From: Paenibacillus sp. FSL K6-1330 | GTDB lineage: Bacteria; Bacillota; Bacilli; Paenibacillales; Paenibacillaceae | Direction: 5' to 3' | Length of the DNA: 64,000 nucleotides | NCBI RefSeq assembly: GCF_037976825.1 | Contig: NZ_CP150269.1 | Span: 7,171,501 to 7,235,500 of the forward strand | Shown: one piece after another, positions 25,620-34,255 of the stretch | How the letters are laid out: the number at the start of each line of letters is the position of its first letter | Numbering within the stretch: position 1 is the first letter of the stretch | The notes under the pieces: generated by a model | What the model was told of the DNA's origin: nothing | The model's database searches: none | What the model saw: the letters and a program-made list of their open reading frames with translations, nothing else | Position numbers and translations under genes: made by a program

Positions 25620-26954
25620 CTAGCCAATATCACTGATCGAATCGGAGATGGGCCCAGATACATCGAACAGCCTGCCCATATAATCACTCAGCAGGATGCC
25701 ATCCGGGTCCAGCTCTTCCCGAACCGCACGGAATGCTTCCCACATCGGATAGAGCTCCTTCAATTGAGCAGCCTCAAGATTATGCATTTTTCCCCAATGC
25801 GGCCGGCCGCCATACCGGAGGAAAATTCGCTCCATTGCATGGAAGTAATCTTCATACGGCATGCCTTTATACATATGAATCGCAATATAAGCGGAATCCC
25901 GGCCATAAGCGGGGCTTAACCATATATCATCGCCCTTGGCATAGCGGCATTCCACAGGGAAATGCACATGATACTTACTACGGGACAGCTCTGCCCGCAT
26001 GTCTTCAATAACCCCATTCATCGACTCTACCGGAATGTTATACTCCATTTCGTTGAAACGTACGAGCCGCTGGGTCGCAAACAGACGATGGCTGTAATTC
26101 ACTTTACGACCCAGAGGAACCTGTGACGCCGAGAAACGGCTGACATACGGACTTGCCTTCGGCACCTTCCGGCACAGCTCCGAGATTAGACCGAAAAGGG
26201 TATTCTCCACCAACACTTCACTGATATAATCCCTGATCCGATGTTCCTTCACTTCTTGATCCGTCTTATTCATCAGCTTGATCTGGCACAGTTCCGCATA
26301 AGGGAACCAATAAAATTCGAAATGGCGGTTCTCTTCCGCTAATCGAGCCTGCTGCTTCAAGCATTCTTCGAGAGTTACTCTCCGGCTCTCATATTCGATT
26401 TTGTACGCCGGCTCCAGCCTCAACGTCACTTGCACGATAATGCCGAGTGTACCCAAGGAAACCTGCAGCGCCTTGAACTCATCGGGATGCGACTCCCTGC
26501 TGCACTCCAGCACCTCGCCTGTGCCGGTGACCACCGTCAATCCGACAACCTGCGTGGATATATTCCCGAATTCCCGGCCCGTACCATGCGTCCCCGTACT
26601 GATGGCGCCAGCAATGGACTGCACATCAATATCCCCCAGGTTCTCCTGAGCCAGCCCATGCTGAAACAGCAGCTCCCCGAGCAGCTTCAACTTCGTCCCC
26701 GCCCACACGGTGGCTGTTCTGGCTTCAGCGTCGACATGGACCAGTCCCTGCATGGCGTCCAGGGAGACCAGGCAGTCCTCGGATGCAGCAATGGGAGTAA
26801 AAGAATGTCCTGAGCCGACCACCCGCAGCCGCCTGCCCTCCTGCCGGCACATCTGCACCATCTTCACCACTTCCGGAATGGATGCAGGATACAGCACCGT
26901 TCTTGGATTGGCTCGCACCGCCCCCGACCAATTGGACCATTGGACCTGCTTCAT
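25620..26954 (-). CDS. FAD-linked aldonolactone oxidase (D-arabinono-1,4-lactone oxidase family)
   Basis: A 444-residue flavoenzyme of the VAO/PCMH fold. The FAD-binding domain begins YPASIPEVVKMVQMCRQEGR and contains VGSGHSFTPIA, where the His in GHS carries covalent FAD in relatives. The catalytic C-terminal domain includes GRPHWGKMHNL, the HWGK motif of aldonolactone oxidases. Start ATG 26954 has GGGGGAG 9 bases upstream and overlaps the aldolase-like gene stop by four bases, so the two enzymes are translationally coupled. The substrate is probably a sugar alcohol or lactone; the coupling to a PLP enzyme makes a classical vitamin-C-like role unlikely. Confidence 0.88.
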   Translation of the reverse strand: MKQVQWSNWSGAVRANPRTVLYPASIPEVVKMVQMCRQEGRRLRVVGSGHSFTPIAASEDCLVSLDAMQGLVHVDAEARTATVWAGTKLKLLGELLFQHGLAQENLGDIDVQSIAGAISTGTHGTGREFGNISTQVVGLTVVTGTGEVLECSRESHPDEFKALQVSLGTLGIIVQVTLRLEPAYKIEYESRRVTLEECLKQQARLAEENRHFEFYWFPYAELCQIKLMNKTDQEVKEHRIRDYISEVLVENTLFGLISELCRKVPKASPYVSRFSASQVPLGRKVNYSHRLFATQRLVRFNEMEYNIPVESMNGVIEDMRAELSRSKYHVHFPVECRYAKGDDIWLSPAYGRDSAYIAIHMYKGMPYEDYFHAMERIFLRYGGRPHWGKMHNLEAAQLKELYPMWEAFRAVREELDPDGILLSDYMGRLFDVSGPISDSISDIG

Positions 26955-28138
26955 AGAAAACACTCCCCCATTCCACGGTAGGTGGCATATTCGCCCACGA
27001 TACGGCCTTGCGAGACCGCATACAGCACCTTGAATCGTTCGCACAGCTCCCCGGCCTTCGCATGACGGAAGAACACCGGATCTCCCAGGCCTAGCTTCAC
27101 ATGGGCAGGCAAGCGCAGCGGCGTTTGAACCTCACCGGCACCCTCCAGCGAGAACAGCTCCAGTCCTTCAGGCAAATAGGGCTTCGCCAGCTTATCCTTA
27201 TCCGCTGTTCCCGATGCTGTGTATCCCCCGCCCATACAGGTCACGATCCCTGCCTTCGGTATCCGCACCACCTCTATGGCATAAGCTGCTGCCGGCTTAT
27301 AACGGAATGACGCAAAATGGTCGAACAGCCCCGGCGCATAGAAGCCCGATCCGGCGGTGATCTCGGTTACCCACGCTTCCTTCCGGGAGCTGTCTAAACT
27401 TCCGGTTCCCCCTGCATTGACGAAGCGGAGCTGGATATCCATGGCGTTAAGCCGCTCCACGGCTTCCTGCCTCCGCTTGGCGGCCTCAACGATGGAGCGG
27501 CTCTTCAGCCACCGGACCATCGTATTCTTTATATGCTTGCCCGATGCGTTATCCCCGACGCCTGCCACCTGCGCCTCGTATCCCATGATGCCGTCCAAGC
27601 GAAGCCAAGGGGAGTGGATAATCCGTTCTACAATGGGATACAGGCTCTCCCACGAATGGACGGGCGATCGCCACACACCGAAGTGGAGGCCGGGATAATG
27701 TACCGACATATCCAGATCAATGCATAGCGGCATCACGGTACTCTGTTGTTTGGCGAACTGTTCGATGTGCTCGACATGCTCCACGCTGTCCACCATTAAG
27801 GTAATCGAGCGGCCTTCGCTAACCAGATTCACGATGGACCGAACCGCTTCCGACTGCCACTGCGGATAGCCAAGCAGCAAATCATCGAAGCCTTGTTCTG
27901 CTAGAAATACGGCTTCCGCAGCGGTATAACACATGATCCCTTGAAACATGGGATCCGAATCCAGGATACGATGCAGCACATCCACGGAGCGGATCGACTT
28001 GCTGGCCAGCCGTACCTTCTTGCCTCCTGCAGCCCGCGCAATCGCTCGTGCATTGTCATCCAGCATGTCCAGATCCACCAAGGCAAACGGCCTCGGGATT
28101 TCCGCGAATATCTCTTTATAGTACTCGTATGTCGACAT
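26951..28138 (-). CDS. PLP-dependent alanine-racemase-fold enzyme (amino acid deaminase/aldolase type)
   Basis: A 395-residue enzyme of the alanine racemase/D-threonine aldolase fold. PFALVDLDMLDDNARAIAR is the N-terminal strand, and KKVRLASKSIRS carries the PLP-binding Lys; the C-terminal domain ends with the metal-binding-type YFRHAKAGELCERF-like segment of D-threonine aldolase relatives. Family members cleave or deaminate beta-hydroxy amino acids. The start ATG 28138 (MSTYEYYKEIF) has AAGGTG about 11 bases upstream. The stop overlaps the oxidase start. The pairing of this enzyme with an aldonolactone oxidase recurs in several genera, but the pathway is not established to my knowledge. Confidence 0.85.
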   Translation of the reverse strand: MSTYEYYKEIFAEIPRPFALVDLDMLDDNARAIARAAGGKKVRLASKSIRSVDVLHRILDSDPMFQGIMCYTAAEAVFLAEQGFDDLLLGYPQWQSEAVRSIVNLVSEGRSITLMVDSVEHVEHIEQFAKQQSTVMPLCIDLDMSVHYPGLHFGVWRSPVHSWESLYPIVERIIHSPWLRLDGIMGYEAQVAGVGDNASGKHIKNTMVRWLKSRSIVEAAKRRQEAVERLNAMDIQLRFVNAGGTGSLDSSRKEAWVTEITAGSGFYAPGLFDHFASFRYKPAAAYAIEVVRIPKAGIVTCMGGGYTASGTADKDKLAKPYLPEGLELFSLEGAGEVQTPLRLPAHVKLGLGDPVFFRHAKAGELCERFKVLYAVSQGRIVGEYATYRGMGECFL

Positions 28139-28235
28139 CCCTTTATCAACACCTTCCCGTTTCCCCTCACGCCTATGCCACATGATATTCTCGAAGCCTG
28201 CGGATTATCCTTCCGCACACCACCATCCACGTAAA

Positions 28236-28264
28236 TAAAAAAAGCCCAGCCGGTGGTTGGCTGG
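28236..28264 (-). terminator. Terminator of the HAD phosphatase gene
   Basis: Stem CCAGCC (28246-28251) / GGCTGG (28259-28264), extended by GGC, runs on the minus strand into seven T residues (28243-28236). It separates the HAD gene from the aldolase operon. Confidence 0.8.
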
Positions 28265-28358
28265 ACGAATTTATCGTATAGGAAATATAGTGCGTCTTAT
28301 GTTTCTTGAACCGTGAAGTATGTTGAAACTCTATATATCCCGAAGGAACCTATCGAGC

Positions 28359-29132
28359 CTACACACTTGTCGCAGCATATTGACGCCCAAGCGCCTGCAG
28401 CCGTTCCGCAATCGCATGCTCGATATCGCGATCCAGCGGCAGTTGTTCCGAGGCGTAGGGTGCCAGCAGCGGATGATCACCGATCATTACCGCGTGCAGC
28501 GCATGCTGGAACATCGTGATATCATTGGCATCGTTGCCAAAGGCAACATACTCGCCCTCCTTCACGCCCAACTGCTGAAGCCCGCTCCATTTATGTATCC
28601 CCTTAGGGCTGATATCCAGTACATTTTCCCCACCATGCACGTGAACAACGACATCCAGTTCTCCCAGCCTCTCCTCCACTTCCGCCATATGGTCCGAGGT
28701 CAGCATCAATATTTTCACAACCGAAGTCAGCTCCTGGAGCGCCACGTTCTTAGCCAGCTTGTGTGGATCCAAATTTAGCAGAATCGGATGATCCACAGGA
28801 CCGGTATAGGCATAGTCCCATTCTCCATCAATCAAATAGCTCACGTTATACGTTGTTAACAGCTGAAGAAGGCTCGGAAGCACCTCGCTGTCAAAGCCCG
28901 CCGTGGAGATCCGCTTTCCCCCTGCCGCCACCATCGAACCGTTGCCTCCGATCATCGGGTAGTGATGAACACGCTCATGAAGGACGGGAAGCAAATCGCG
29001 AATCGGCCGGGCGGAAGCAAAAATAACCTCATGCCCTTGCGCCACCAGCTCCTCCAATGCCTTCAACAACTCGTTCGAAACCGGCTGCCCTTTAAAACAG
29101 ATCGTTCCGTCCAGATCAAATACAAATTTCAT
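28359..29132 (-). CDS. HAD superfamily hydrolase, Cof/IIB type
   Basis: A 257-residue phosphatase beginning MKFVFDLDGTICFKG, where Asp6 is the nucleophile and Asp8 the acid/base of motif I. Motif II is FASARP, motif III a Lys in the SPKGIHKWSGL stretch, and motif IV GNDANDITMF. The cap between motifs II and III is the IIB type of Cof-like sugar-phosphate and flavin phosphatases. GGAGGGC lies upstream of ATG 29132; an in-frame ATG at 29222 would add a leader not found in the family. It is divergent from a Crp-type regulator across 102 bases. Confidence 0.9.
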   Translation of the reverse strand: MKFVFDLDGTICFKGQPVSNELLKALEELVAQGHEVIFASARPIRDLLPVLHERVHHYPMIGGNGSMVAAGGKRISTAGFDSEVLPSLLQLLTTYNVSYLIDGEWDYAYTGPVDHPILLNLDPHKLAKNVALQELTSVVKILMLTSDHMAEVEERLGELDVVVHVHGGENVLDISPKGIHKWSGLQQLGVKEGEYVAFGNDANDITMFQHALHAVMIGDHPLLAPYASEQLPLDRDIEHAIAERLQALGRQYAATSV

Positions 29133-29234
29133 GCCCTTGCCCTCCTGTATCTTCTCATTGCTCTTATCATAGCAGTTGATCGTATAATGAGAAGGACATT
29201 TGTCCAGAAGAGAAAGGAGCAACCATAAAGACCC

Positions 29235-29933
29235 ATGAAACTACTTGATGATGCACCCTTGCTGAGAGCCAAGCTGGAGCAATTTCAATTCGAGAGCATG
29301 CTGGATCTGAGCAAGCCTGTGCCTTTTACATTGCAGCAATACGAGCCTGGCGAGATCATTCTGCATGAAGGCTTCGCCATGAATTCCCTTTTGTTCCTCG
29401 TACAAGGAAAGATCAAGGTGACCTCCAGCATCGAAACCGGTAAATCGCTTCTTCTGCGCTTTGGCCATCCTTTTTCCATCATCGGGGATATTGAATTGAT
29501 TCGAAGCGTCCCGGTCCAATCCCAGATTGAAGCCGTTAACGAATGCCTGTTCATCGGGCTGTCCTTTGACTATATTAAGCAACATGAAATAACGAACGCT
29601 CGCTTTACGTCCACCTTGCTGGATCACCTGAGCTACAAGCTTCAGACGTGCACGACCGCTTCCCGCGTCAATCTGTTGGCATCGGTGGAGAACCGGTTTG
29701 CCAGCTACCTCATGTCCACCCTGTCACCGGGGTCCAATCCTTCCTTTGGGATGGAGCTGAAGACCGACCATATCGGGGAGATTGCCAGCTTGCTTGGCAC
29801 CACGCACCGACATTTGAACCGGGTGATGTTTGCCTTCGCCCAAAAGGGGGTCCTGGAGCGGAACGGACAGACCATCCGTATTCTGGACTGGAACGCCATA
29901 GAGGTGGCATCGAATGGGATTCGCTATGAGTAG
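29235..29933 (+). CDS. Crp/Fnr family transcriptional regulator (YeiL-like)
   Basis: A 232-residue regulator. Residues 30-130 form a cyclic-nucleotide-type beta-barrel (YEPGEIILHEGFAMNSLLFLVQGKIKV), but the Arg that contacts cAMP phosphate is not in its usual place, so another or no ligand is likely. The C-terminal winged helix carries TDHIGEIASLLGTTHRHLNRVM. The YeiL-like length and N-terminus fit, though YeiL's cysteines are not present in a cluster. The HAD gene is divergent; control of that gene is possible. Confidence 0.85.
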   Translation: MKLLDDAPLLRAKLEQFQFESMLDLSKPVPFTLQQYEPGEIILHEGFAMNSLLFLVQGKIKVTSSIETGKSLLLRFGHPFSIIGDIELIRSVPVQSQIEAVNECLFIGLSFDYIKQHEITNARFTSTLLDHLSYKLQTCTTASRVNLLASVENRFASYLMSTLSPGSNPSFGMELKTDHIGEIASLLGTTHRHLNRVMFAFAQKGVLERNGQTIRILDWNAIEVASNGIRYE

Positions 29934-29944
29934 ATCGCCCGGCC

Positions 29945-29969
29945 GAAACTTTTTTCTCAAGTTCTTGTA
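29945..29969 (+). promoter_or_regulatory. Candidate ECF-sigma promoter upstream of the sigma/anti-sigma genes
   Basis: GAAAC (29945-29949) followed by a T-rich spacer of 16 bases and TGTA (29966-29969) matches the GAAAC-N16-CGTA form of ECF promoters with one change. It ends 44 bases before the sigma gene start, as expected for autoregulation. Confidence 0.55.
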
Positions 29970-30013
29970 ACGAATCGGCCATGGGCCGGTCATATAGGCA
30001 AGGAGGTGAACAG

Positions 30014-30502
30014 GTGACGGATTTGCACCAGATCTATCATCAGTACTTTCAAGATGTGTATCGGTTCCTGCTGTCGCTTAGCAGAGATGAGCATGTTGCG
30101 GAAGAACTTACACAGGAGACGTTTTTTAAAGCGCTGAAGCATATCGATTCGTTTCAAGGTACGTGCAAGCTTAGCGTTTGGCTCTGCCAAATCGCTAAAC
30201 ATACATACTTCTCCTACCTAGATAAGCAAAAGCGATATGAGCCGGCCCCACAAGTCGAGCACAGCAGCGGTCTGGATATCGCATGGCAAACCGTCGATAA
30301 AGCTGAGGCTTTCCGAATCCACCAGATTCTGCACTTGATGGACGAGCCATATAAAGAGGTGTTTACGCTGCGGGTGTTCGGGGAGTTGTCTTTTGGCGAA
30401 ATCAGTCAGCTGTTCGAAAAAACTGAGAGCTGGGCAAGAGTCACATTCTTTCGAGCCAAGCAAAAAATTCAAAGCCTGTACGAGGAGGAGAACCGACCGT
30501 GA
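30014..30502 (+). CDS. ECF-type RNA polymerase sigma factor
   Basis: A 162-residue sigma factor. Region 2 (about 8-75) includes AEELTQETFFKALKHIDSFQG and the -10 recognition part VWLCQIAKHTYFSYLDKQKR; region 4 (about 105-155) has PYKEVFTLRVFGELSFGEISQLFEKTESWARVTFFRAKQKI as its HTH, given here in overlapping short pieces: ELSFGEIS then WARVTFFRAK. AAGGAGGTG six bases before GTG 30014 sets the start. Its stop overlaps the next gene, a membrane zinc-finger anti-sigma factor, by four bases. It probably directs an envelope or stress regulon, starting with its own operon. Confidence 0.9.
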   Translation: MTDLHQIYHQYFQDVYRFLLSLSRDEHVAEELTQETFFKALKHIDSFQGTCKLSVWLCQIAKHTYFSYLDKQKRYEPAPQVEHSSGLDIAWQTVDKAEAFRIHQILHLMDEPYKEVFTLRVFGELSFGEISQLFEKTESWARVTFFRAKQKIQSLYEEENRP

Positions 30503-31227
30503 GCCGAGTTTCATGTGATATTATTCAGGATTTGCTGCCCTTGTACTATGATGATGTGTGCAGCACAGACACGAAGGCCCTGGTAGACGAGCATCTTGCA
30601 GATTGCCCGGATTGCCGGGAGGTGCTGAGCCATATGAGTTCCTCTATGTCCTTGCCTGCCCAAACAATCGAGCAAAACAAACAGGAGAGTGCCGGTTTAC
30701 AGCAAGTTGCCGCCCAGTGGTCGCGGACCAAGTGGAATTCGTTTATTAAAGGTTTATGGATCACTTGCCTAGCAGTTGGACTCCTGTTCCTGGTGTATGT
30801 GGGCCTGTTCAAATGGAACATTACCAGCGTGCCTACCCGTGTTATACAAGTATCCGATATCAGCCAGCTGAAGGATGGGCGCATTGTCTATCATGTGAAG
30901 ATGACTGACGGCTACAACGTCAATCAAGCTAAAGGTCACTTGGATGCCAACGGAAACCTGTATTTGACACCCCAGCGCCCCATCATCAAGTCCAAAAAGT
31001 TCGCGGATATGGGATTATCCAACATGTATTATTCCAATGATATTAAAGAGCGAAATGCCTATGAGAAGAGCTTTGGCGATGGTGTTCAAATCAAGGCCCT
31101 CTACCTGGGAACGCCCGATGACCGAATTCTGATCTGGGAACAAGGTATGGAGCTGCCTGCGGCAAGCAAGTCCGTCGAGTTGCAGTTTAAGAGTGATGAG
31201 AATGAAAACAAGAGACCGCCAGGGTAG
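30499..31227 (+). CDS. Membrane-anchored zf-HC2 anti-sigma factor
   Basis: A 242-residue single-pass protein. The cytoplasmic N-terminus is an anti-sigma zinc-binding domain: Cys6, His32, Cys36 and Cys39 in the pattern DEHLADCPDCREVL. One transmembrane helix (about 86-104) follows, then an extracytoplasmic domain of about 135 residues that I do not recognise and that would sense the signal. GTG start overlaps the sigma factor stop (GTGA), the classic coupling of sigma and its antagonist. The external domain is strand-rich and has no cysteines. Confidence 0.88.
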   Translation: MSRVSCDIIQDLLPLYYDDVCSTDTKALVDEHLADCPDCREVLSHMSSSMSLPAQTIEQNKQESAGLQQVAAQWSRTKWNSFIKGLWITCLAVGLLFLVYVGLFKWNITSVPTRVIQVSDISQLKDGRIVYHVKMTDGYNVNQAKGHLDANGNLYLTPQRPIIKSKKFADMGLSNMYYSNDIKERNAYEKSFGDGVQIKALYLGTPDDRILIWEQGMELPAASKSVELQFKSDENENKRPPG

Positions 31228-31260
31228 CCCATTAGGCCCCGAGCGTTCTCTTGTTGAACC

Positions 31261-31707
31261 TCAAACTGTCGTAACGGGTCTAAACAATAATCTCCACTCG
31301 ATCCAAGCGTAGACCAAGCCGACCACCCCGAACAGAATAATCGCGGTGCTGACATAGAGCTCATATTCCTGTATGAATCGAACCTCATAGGATTCATAGA
31401 ACAGGAAAGCCCCAGCCCCGGCCCACATCACGGCATACAGCAGAGCATACAGGATGAGGGAAGCTCTAACCCATCGAATCATGCCGATTAGCCACGATAA
31501 CGGGAGCACGATCACCGGATATAGGATCGAGGATAAGAAGATCGGGATGATCACCAACACCAGACCCATATTACGAAGGCCATAATATTCCGTCGTTGCA
31601 ATCTTATATCCTTCGATATACTCCAAGCCTACGATCGCACCGGTAAACATCCATATAAATACGAACCACAGCAGAAAATATCTGGCAACCCGCAAGATGT
31701 ACACCAC
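31261..31707 (-). CDS. Unknown four-helix membrane protein
   Basis: A 148-residue integral membrane protein with four hydrophobic segments (about 8-30, 48-72, 80-102 and 116-138). No family is recognised. The start is uncertain: two consecutive GTG codons (31707 and 31704) follow AAGG closely. It converges on the anti-sigma gene; the short inverted repeat AACAAGAGA / TCTCTTGTT at 31207-31255 between them could end both transcripts. The composition and hydrophobic periodicity support a real gene. Confidence 0.65.
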   Translation of the reverse strand: MVYILRVARYFLLWFVFIWMFTGAIVGLEYIEGYKIATTEYYGLRNMGLVLVIIPIFLSSILYPVIVLPLSWLIGMIRWVRASLILYALLYAVMWAGAGAFLFYESYEVRFIQEYELYVSTAIILFGVVGLVYAWIEWRLLFRPVTTV

Positions 31708-31791
31708 CTTGTCCGTTTATGTCATAAACGGTATGGTCCGAAAAAAGGTTACGTTTAATTCCATTTCATCTCAATAAAAAATGCTGTCAAC

Positions 31792-32856
31792 TTACTCCGC
31801 AGGTTCACCAGCCGCTTCCCAGCGGTCGATTTCCTTGCGCACCCGAGGGGCGACTTCGGTTCCCAGCAGTTCAATGGCTCGCATGACTTCATCATGAGGC
31901 ATCGTTCCCACCGGCACGTGCAGCATGAAGCGGGTAATGCCCACATGCTTGCGCAGGTGAATGATTTTTTGGGCGACCGTCTCCGGGTCCCCCACATAGA
32001 GCGCTCCTTCGAAGCTCCGAGCCGCATCGAATCTTGCGCGGTCGTAGTATCCCCAGCCCCGCTCCCGTCCCAATACATTCATGCTGGCTTGGGTGGATGG
32101 GAAGAACTTGTCCGCTGCCATCTCCGTATCCTCCGCAATAAATCCATGGGAATGCGAGCCGATCGGCAGCTTCGATACATCATGTCCCGCATGCGCAGCG
32201 GCTTCTTTATACAGCTTAACCAGCGGCGCGAACTGCAGGGGACTTCCGCCGATAATCGCCAGTACCAGCGGCAAACCGAGCAAGCCTGCCCGCACGACCG
32301 ATTCCGAATTGCCTCCGCTGCCAATCCACACCGGCAGCGGATTCTGAACCGGGCGTGGGTAGACGCCTAAGTTATGAATCGCAGGGCGATGCACGCCCTG
32401 CCAGGTTACTTTTTCCGACTCGCGGATTTTGAGCAGCAGCTCCAGCTTCTCGTCGAACAGCTCATCATAATGGCTCAGATCATAGCCGAATAACGGGAAC
32501 GATTCGATGAACGAACCTCTGCCTGCCATAATCTCGGCACGGCCGTTCGAGATGGCATCCAAGGTGGCGAAATCCTGAAACACCCGCACCGGATCAGCGG
32601 AGGACAGCACCGTCACCGCACTGGTCAGCCGAATCCACTTCGTCTGCGACGCAGCCGCAGCGAGCACAACCGCAGGCGAAGATGCCGCATAATCCTTACG
32701 GTGATGCTCGCCTACCCCATACACATCCAATCCCACCTGATCAGCCAGTACGATTTCCTCAACAACCTCACGCAGCCGCTGCGCATGGCTCATCACTTCG
32801 CCTGTCTTCACATCTGGCCAAGTCTCTACGAACGAGCTAACTCCAATCTCCATCAT
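31792..32856 (-). CDS. LLM class flavin-dependent oxidoreductase (luciferase-like monooxygenase)
   Basis: A 354-residue TIM-barrel FMN-dependent enzyme of the bacterial luciferase superfamily. Diagnostic segments are [20 protein letters not shown] near residues 46-65, the flavin-binding region with [21 protein letters not shown], and [14 protein letters not shown] in the middle. GGAGGAAATC precedes the double ATG at 32856/32853. Members oxidise alkanals, alkanesulfonates or unknown compounds; this one lacks sulfonate-utilisation neighbours, so the substrate is open. Monocistronic. Confidence 0.9.
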   Translation of the reverse strand: MMEIGVSSFVETWPDVKTGEVMSHAQRLREVVEEIVLADQVGLDVYGVGEHHRKDYAASSPAVVLAAAASQTKWIRLTSAVTVLSSADPVRVFQDFATLDAISNGRAEIMAGRGSFIESFPLFGYDLSHYDELFDEKLELLLKIRESEKVTWQGVHRPAIHNLGVYPRPVQNPLPVWIGSGGNSESVVRAGLLGLPLVLAIIGGSPLQFAPLVKLYKEAAAHAGHDVSKLPIGSHSHGFIAEDTEMAADKFFPSTQASMNVLGRERGWGYYDRARFDAARSFEGALYVGDPETVAQKIIHLRKHVGITRFMLHVPVGTMPHDEVMRAIELLGTEVAPRVRKEIDRWEAAGEPAE

Positions 32857-33044
32857 GATTTCCTCCTATTATGCTTTGCCGTGGGGCAGAACCGTAGGCA
32901 AAGATTATCGTTGCTTCCCGCCTAAGAGCATTCAACATCGTTATCTAGCATTCAATTATCTTTATATTGAACTTTTAGCTCGGATTTTTCAAGTTACAAG
33001 TTAACTGATAACGTGGATTCTGTGGATTCGATGCATAATGAATT

Positions 33045-33081
33045 CAAAAATGGCCGGCATCCATGCGGATTCCGGCCATTT
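33045..33081 (-). terminator. Terminator of the ArsR-SRPBCC operon
   Basis: Perfect 10-bp stem AAATGGCCGG (33048-33057) / CCGGCCATTT (33072-33081), continued by TT on the minus strand, 35 bases past the SRPBCC stop. Confidence 0.8.
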
Positions 33082-33115
33082 CATTTTACCTTTTAACCCT
33101 GTATTTGAGCTTGGC

Positions 33116-33625
33116 TTATTGCTTTGCTGCCAAGTATTCCTCCAGGCGATCCCAGGTTTGGGTAATGCCTTCTTCCATTCCCATGTCCAGCACGATTTTG
33201 AGAGCCTCCGGAGATTCGTACACTGCCCGGCTGATCAGCTTGGTCTTTCCATCCTGCTCTTCGAATGACATTGTGACCGTTGTTGCGGGCATTCCCTCCG
33301 CAATATTGCCTTCTGCATCCGAGAAATAGTCGATGTAGACAATTTTCTCAGGCTCCTCAATTTCTTGGTAGACCGATTTGCCCCAGGATTCCATGCCGAA
33401 GAAATCCCCCTGATTCTTATCCAAACACTTCATGCAGTAATGCCACGAGCCGCCCGGACGGAAATCCATCTTGGATACGGTTACCTCCCATCCGCGAGGT
33501 CCCCACCACTGCTTCAGATGCTCTCCATCCGTAAATACCTTGAATACCAGCTCCCTAGGTGCATTAAACACACGTTCCAATACAAGTACTTGCCCTTCAA
33601 CCCGCGTAATCATTTGGTTTGTCAT
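33116..33625 (-). CDS. SRPBCC/AHSA1 domain protein
   Basis: A 169-residue protein made of one START-like Activator of Hsp90 ATPase homology domain: LVLERVFNAPRELVFKVFTD, KQWWGPRGWEVT, and the C-terminal helix MEEGITQTWDRLEEYLAAK. The fold binds hydrophobic ligands. ATG 33625 has GGAGGAA 8 bases upstream. It lies 25 bases after an ArsR-type repressor gene, a very common pairing in Firmicutes and Actinobacteria in which the repressor controls both. Function is unknown beyond the fold. Confidence 0.9.
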   Translation of the reverse strand: MTNQMITRVEGQVLVLERVFNAPRELVFKVFTDGEHLKQWWGPRGWEVTVSKMDFRPGGSWHYCMKCLDKNQGDFFGMESWGKSVYQEIEEPEKIVYIDYFSDAEGNIAEGMPATTVTMSFEEQDGKTKLISRAVYESPEALKIVLDMGMEEGITQTWDRLEEYLAAKQ

Positions 33626-33650
33626 TATCAATTCCTCCTCATATTAGGTG

Positions 33651-33986
33651 TTAATCCTGTTTCTTACCTGTTCCTTCCGATTGCAGTTTCTCTAAGTAGT
33701 TATCCAAGTTGTCGAAGCGCTCGTTCCATATGCTTCGGTAATTATGGAGCCAATGGTCCAGTTCTACAAACGGTTCCGACCGCAGCATGTAGTTCCGACG
33801 GTTCGCCTCCGCCCTTACTTCCACCAGCCCGGCATCCAGCAGCACCTTCAGATGCTTAGACGCTTGTGGCTGCCGAATGTCAAGACGTTCAGCGATTTCC
33901 CCTACCGTTAAAGGCCCTTTCAGCAGGAGATCCACAATACGAAAACGGCTCGGTTCGGCTAAAGCGTTAAATGTGGTTAGTTCCAT
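33651..33986 (-). CDS. ArsR family transcriptional repressor
   Basis: A 111-residue winged-helix repressor: FNALAEPSRFRIVDLLLKGPLTVGEIAERL leads to the recognition helix RQPQASKHLKVLLDAGLVE and wing EANRRNYMLR. It has no cysteine metal-binding box (no ELCVCDL), so it is of the non-metal group linked to SRPBCC proteins. It is the first gene of the two-gene operon, and a promoter with overlapping palindromes lies 125-165 bases upstream, which supports autorepression. Confidence 0.92.
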   Translation of the reverse strand: MELTTFNALAEPSRFRIVDLLLKGPLTVGEIAERLDIRQPQASKHLKVLLDAGLVEVRAEANRRNYMLRSEPFVELDHWLHNYRSIWNERFDNLDNYLEKLQSEGTGKKQD

Positions 33987-34111
33987 ATTGTTGTGATGAC
34001 TGGTACAGACCCGCTGCTGTAGCGTTTACGGTGATTGTCTGTTCTCTCTGTCCACGTCACCATCATCACCTCTTTTTGCTGATTTAATGGTGTGCCGTAC
34101 TTCCTAATCAC

Positions 34112-34149
34112 AATATACCACGATAGGAATATTCCTGTAAAGGAATATT
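34112..34149 (-). promoter_or_regulatory. Promoter and ArsR operator of the ArsR-SRPBCC operon
   Basis: On the minus strand TTTACA (34141-34136) and TATATT (34117-34112) are 18 bases apart. The spacer begins with the palindrome GGAATATTCC (34126-34135), and AATATTCCT repeats directly upstream (34149-34141), so a dimer or two dimers would cover the -35 and spacer. Confidence 0.75.
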
Positions 34150-34182
34150 AAAACGAAATTTTTGATTTCCTTTATCACAACA

Positions 34183-34230
34183 CAAAAAAGCAATAAACGC
34201 GGGGCTTTACTCGGGCCACGTCTATTGCTT
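34183..34230 (-). terminator. Terminator of the GIY-YIG gene
   Basis: AAGCAATA with ACG (34188-34199) pairs with CGT and TATTGCTT (34219-34230); on the minus strand it ends in TTTTTT, 26 bases past the stop. Confidence 0.8.
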
Positions 34231-34255
34231 CTTGTCACTTTATCCTTCGTATTCC

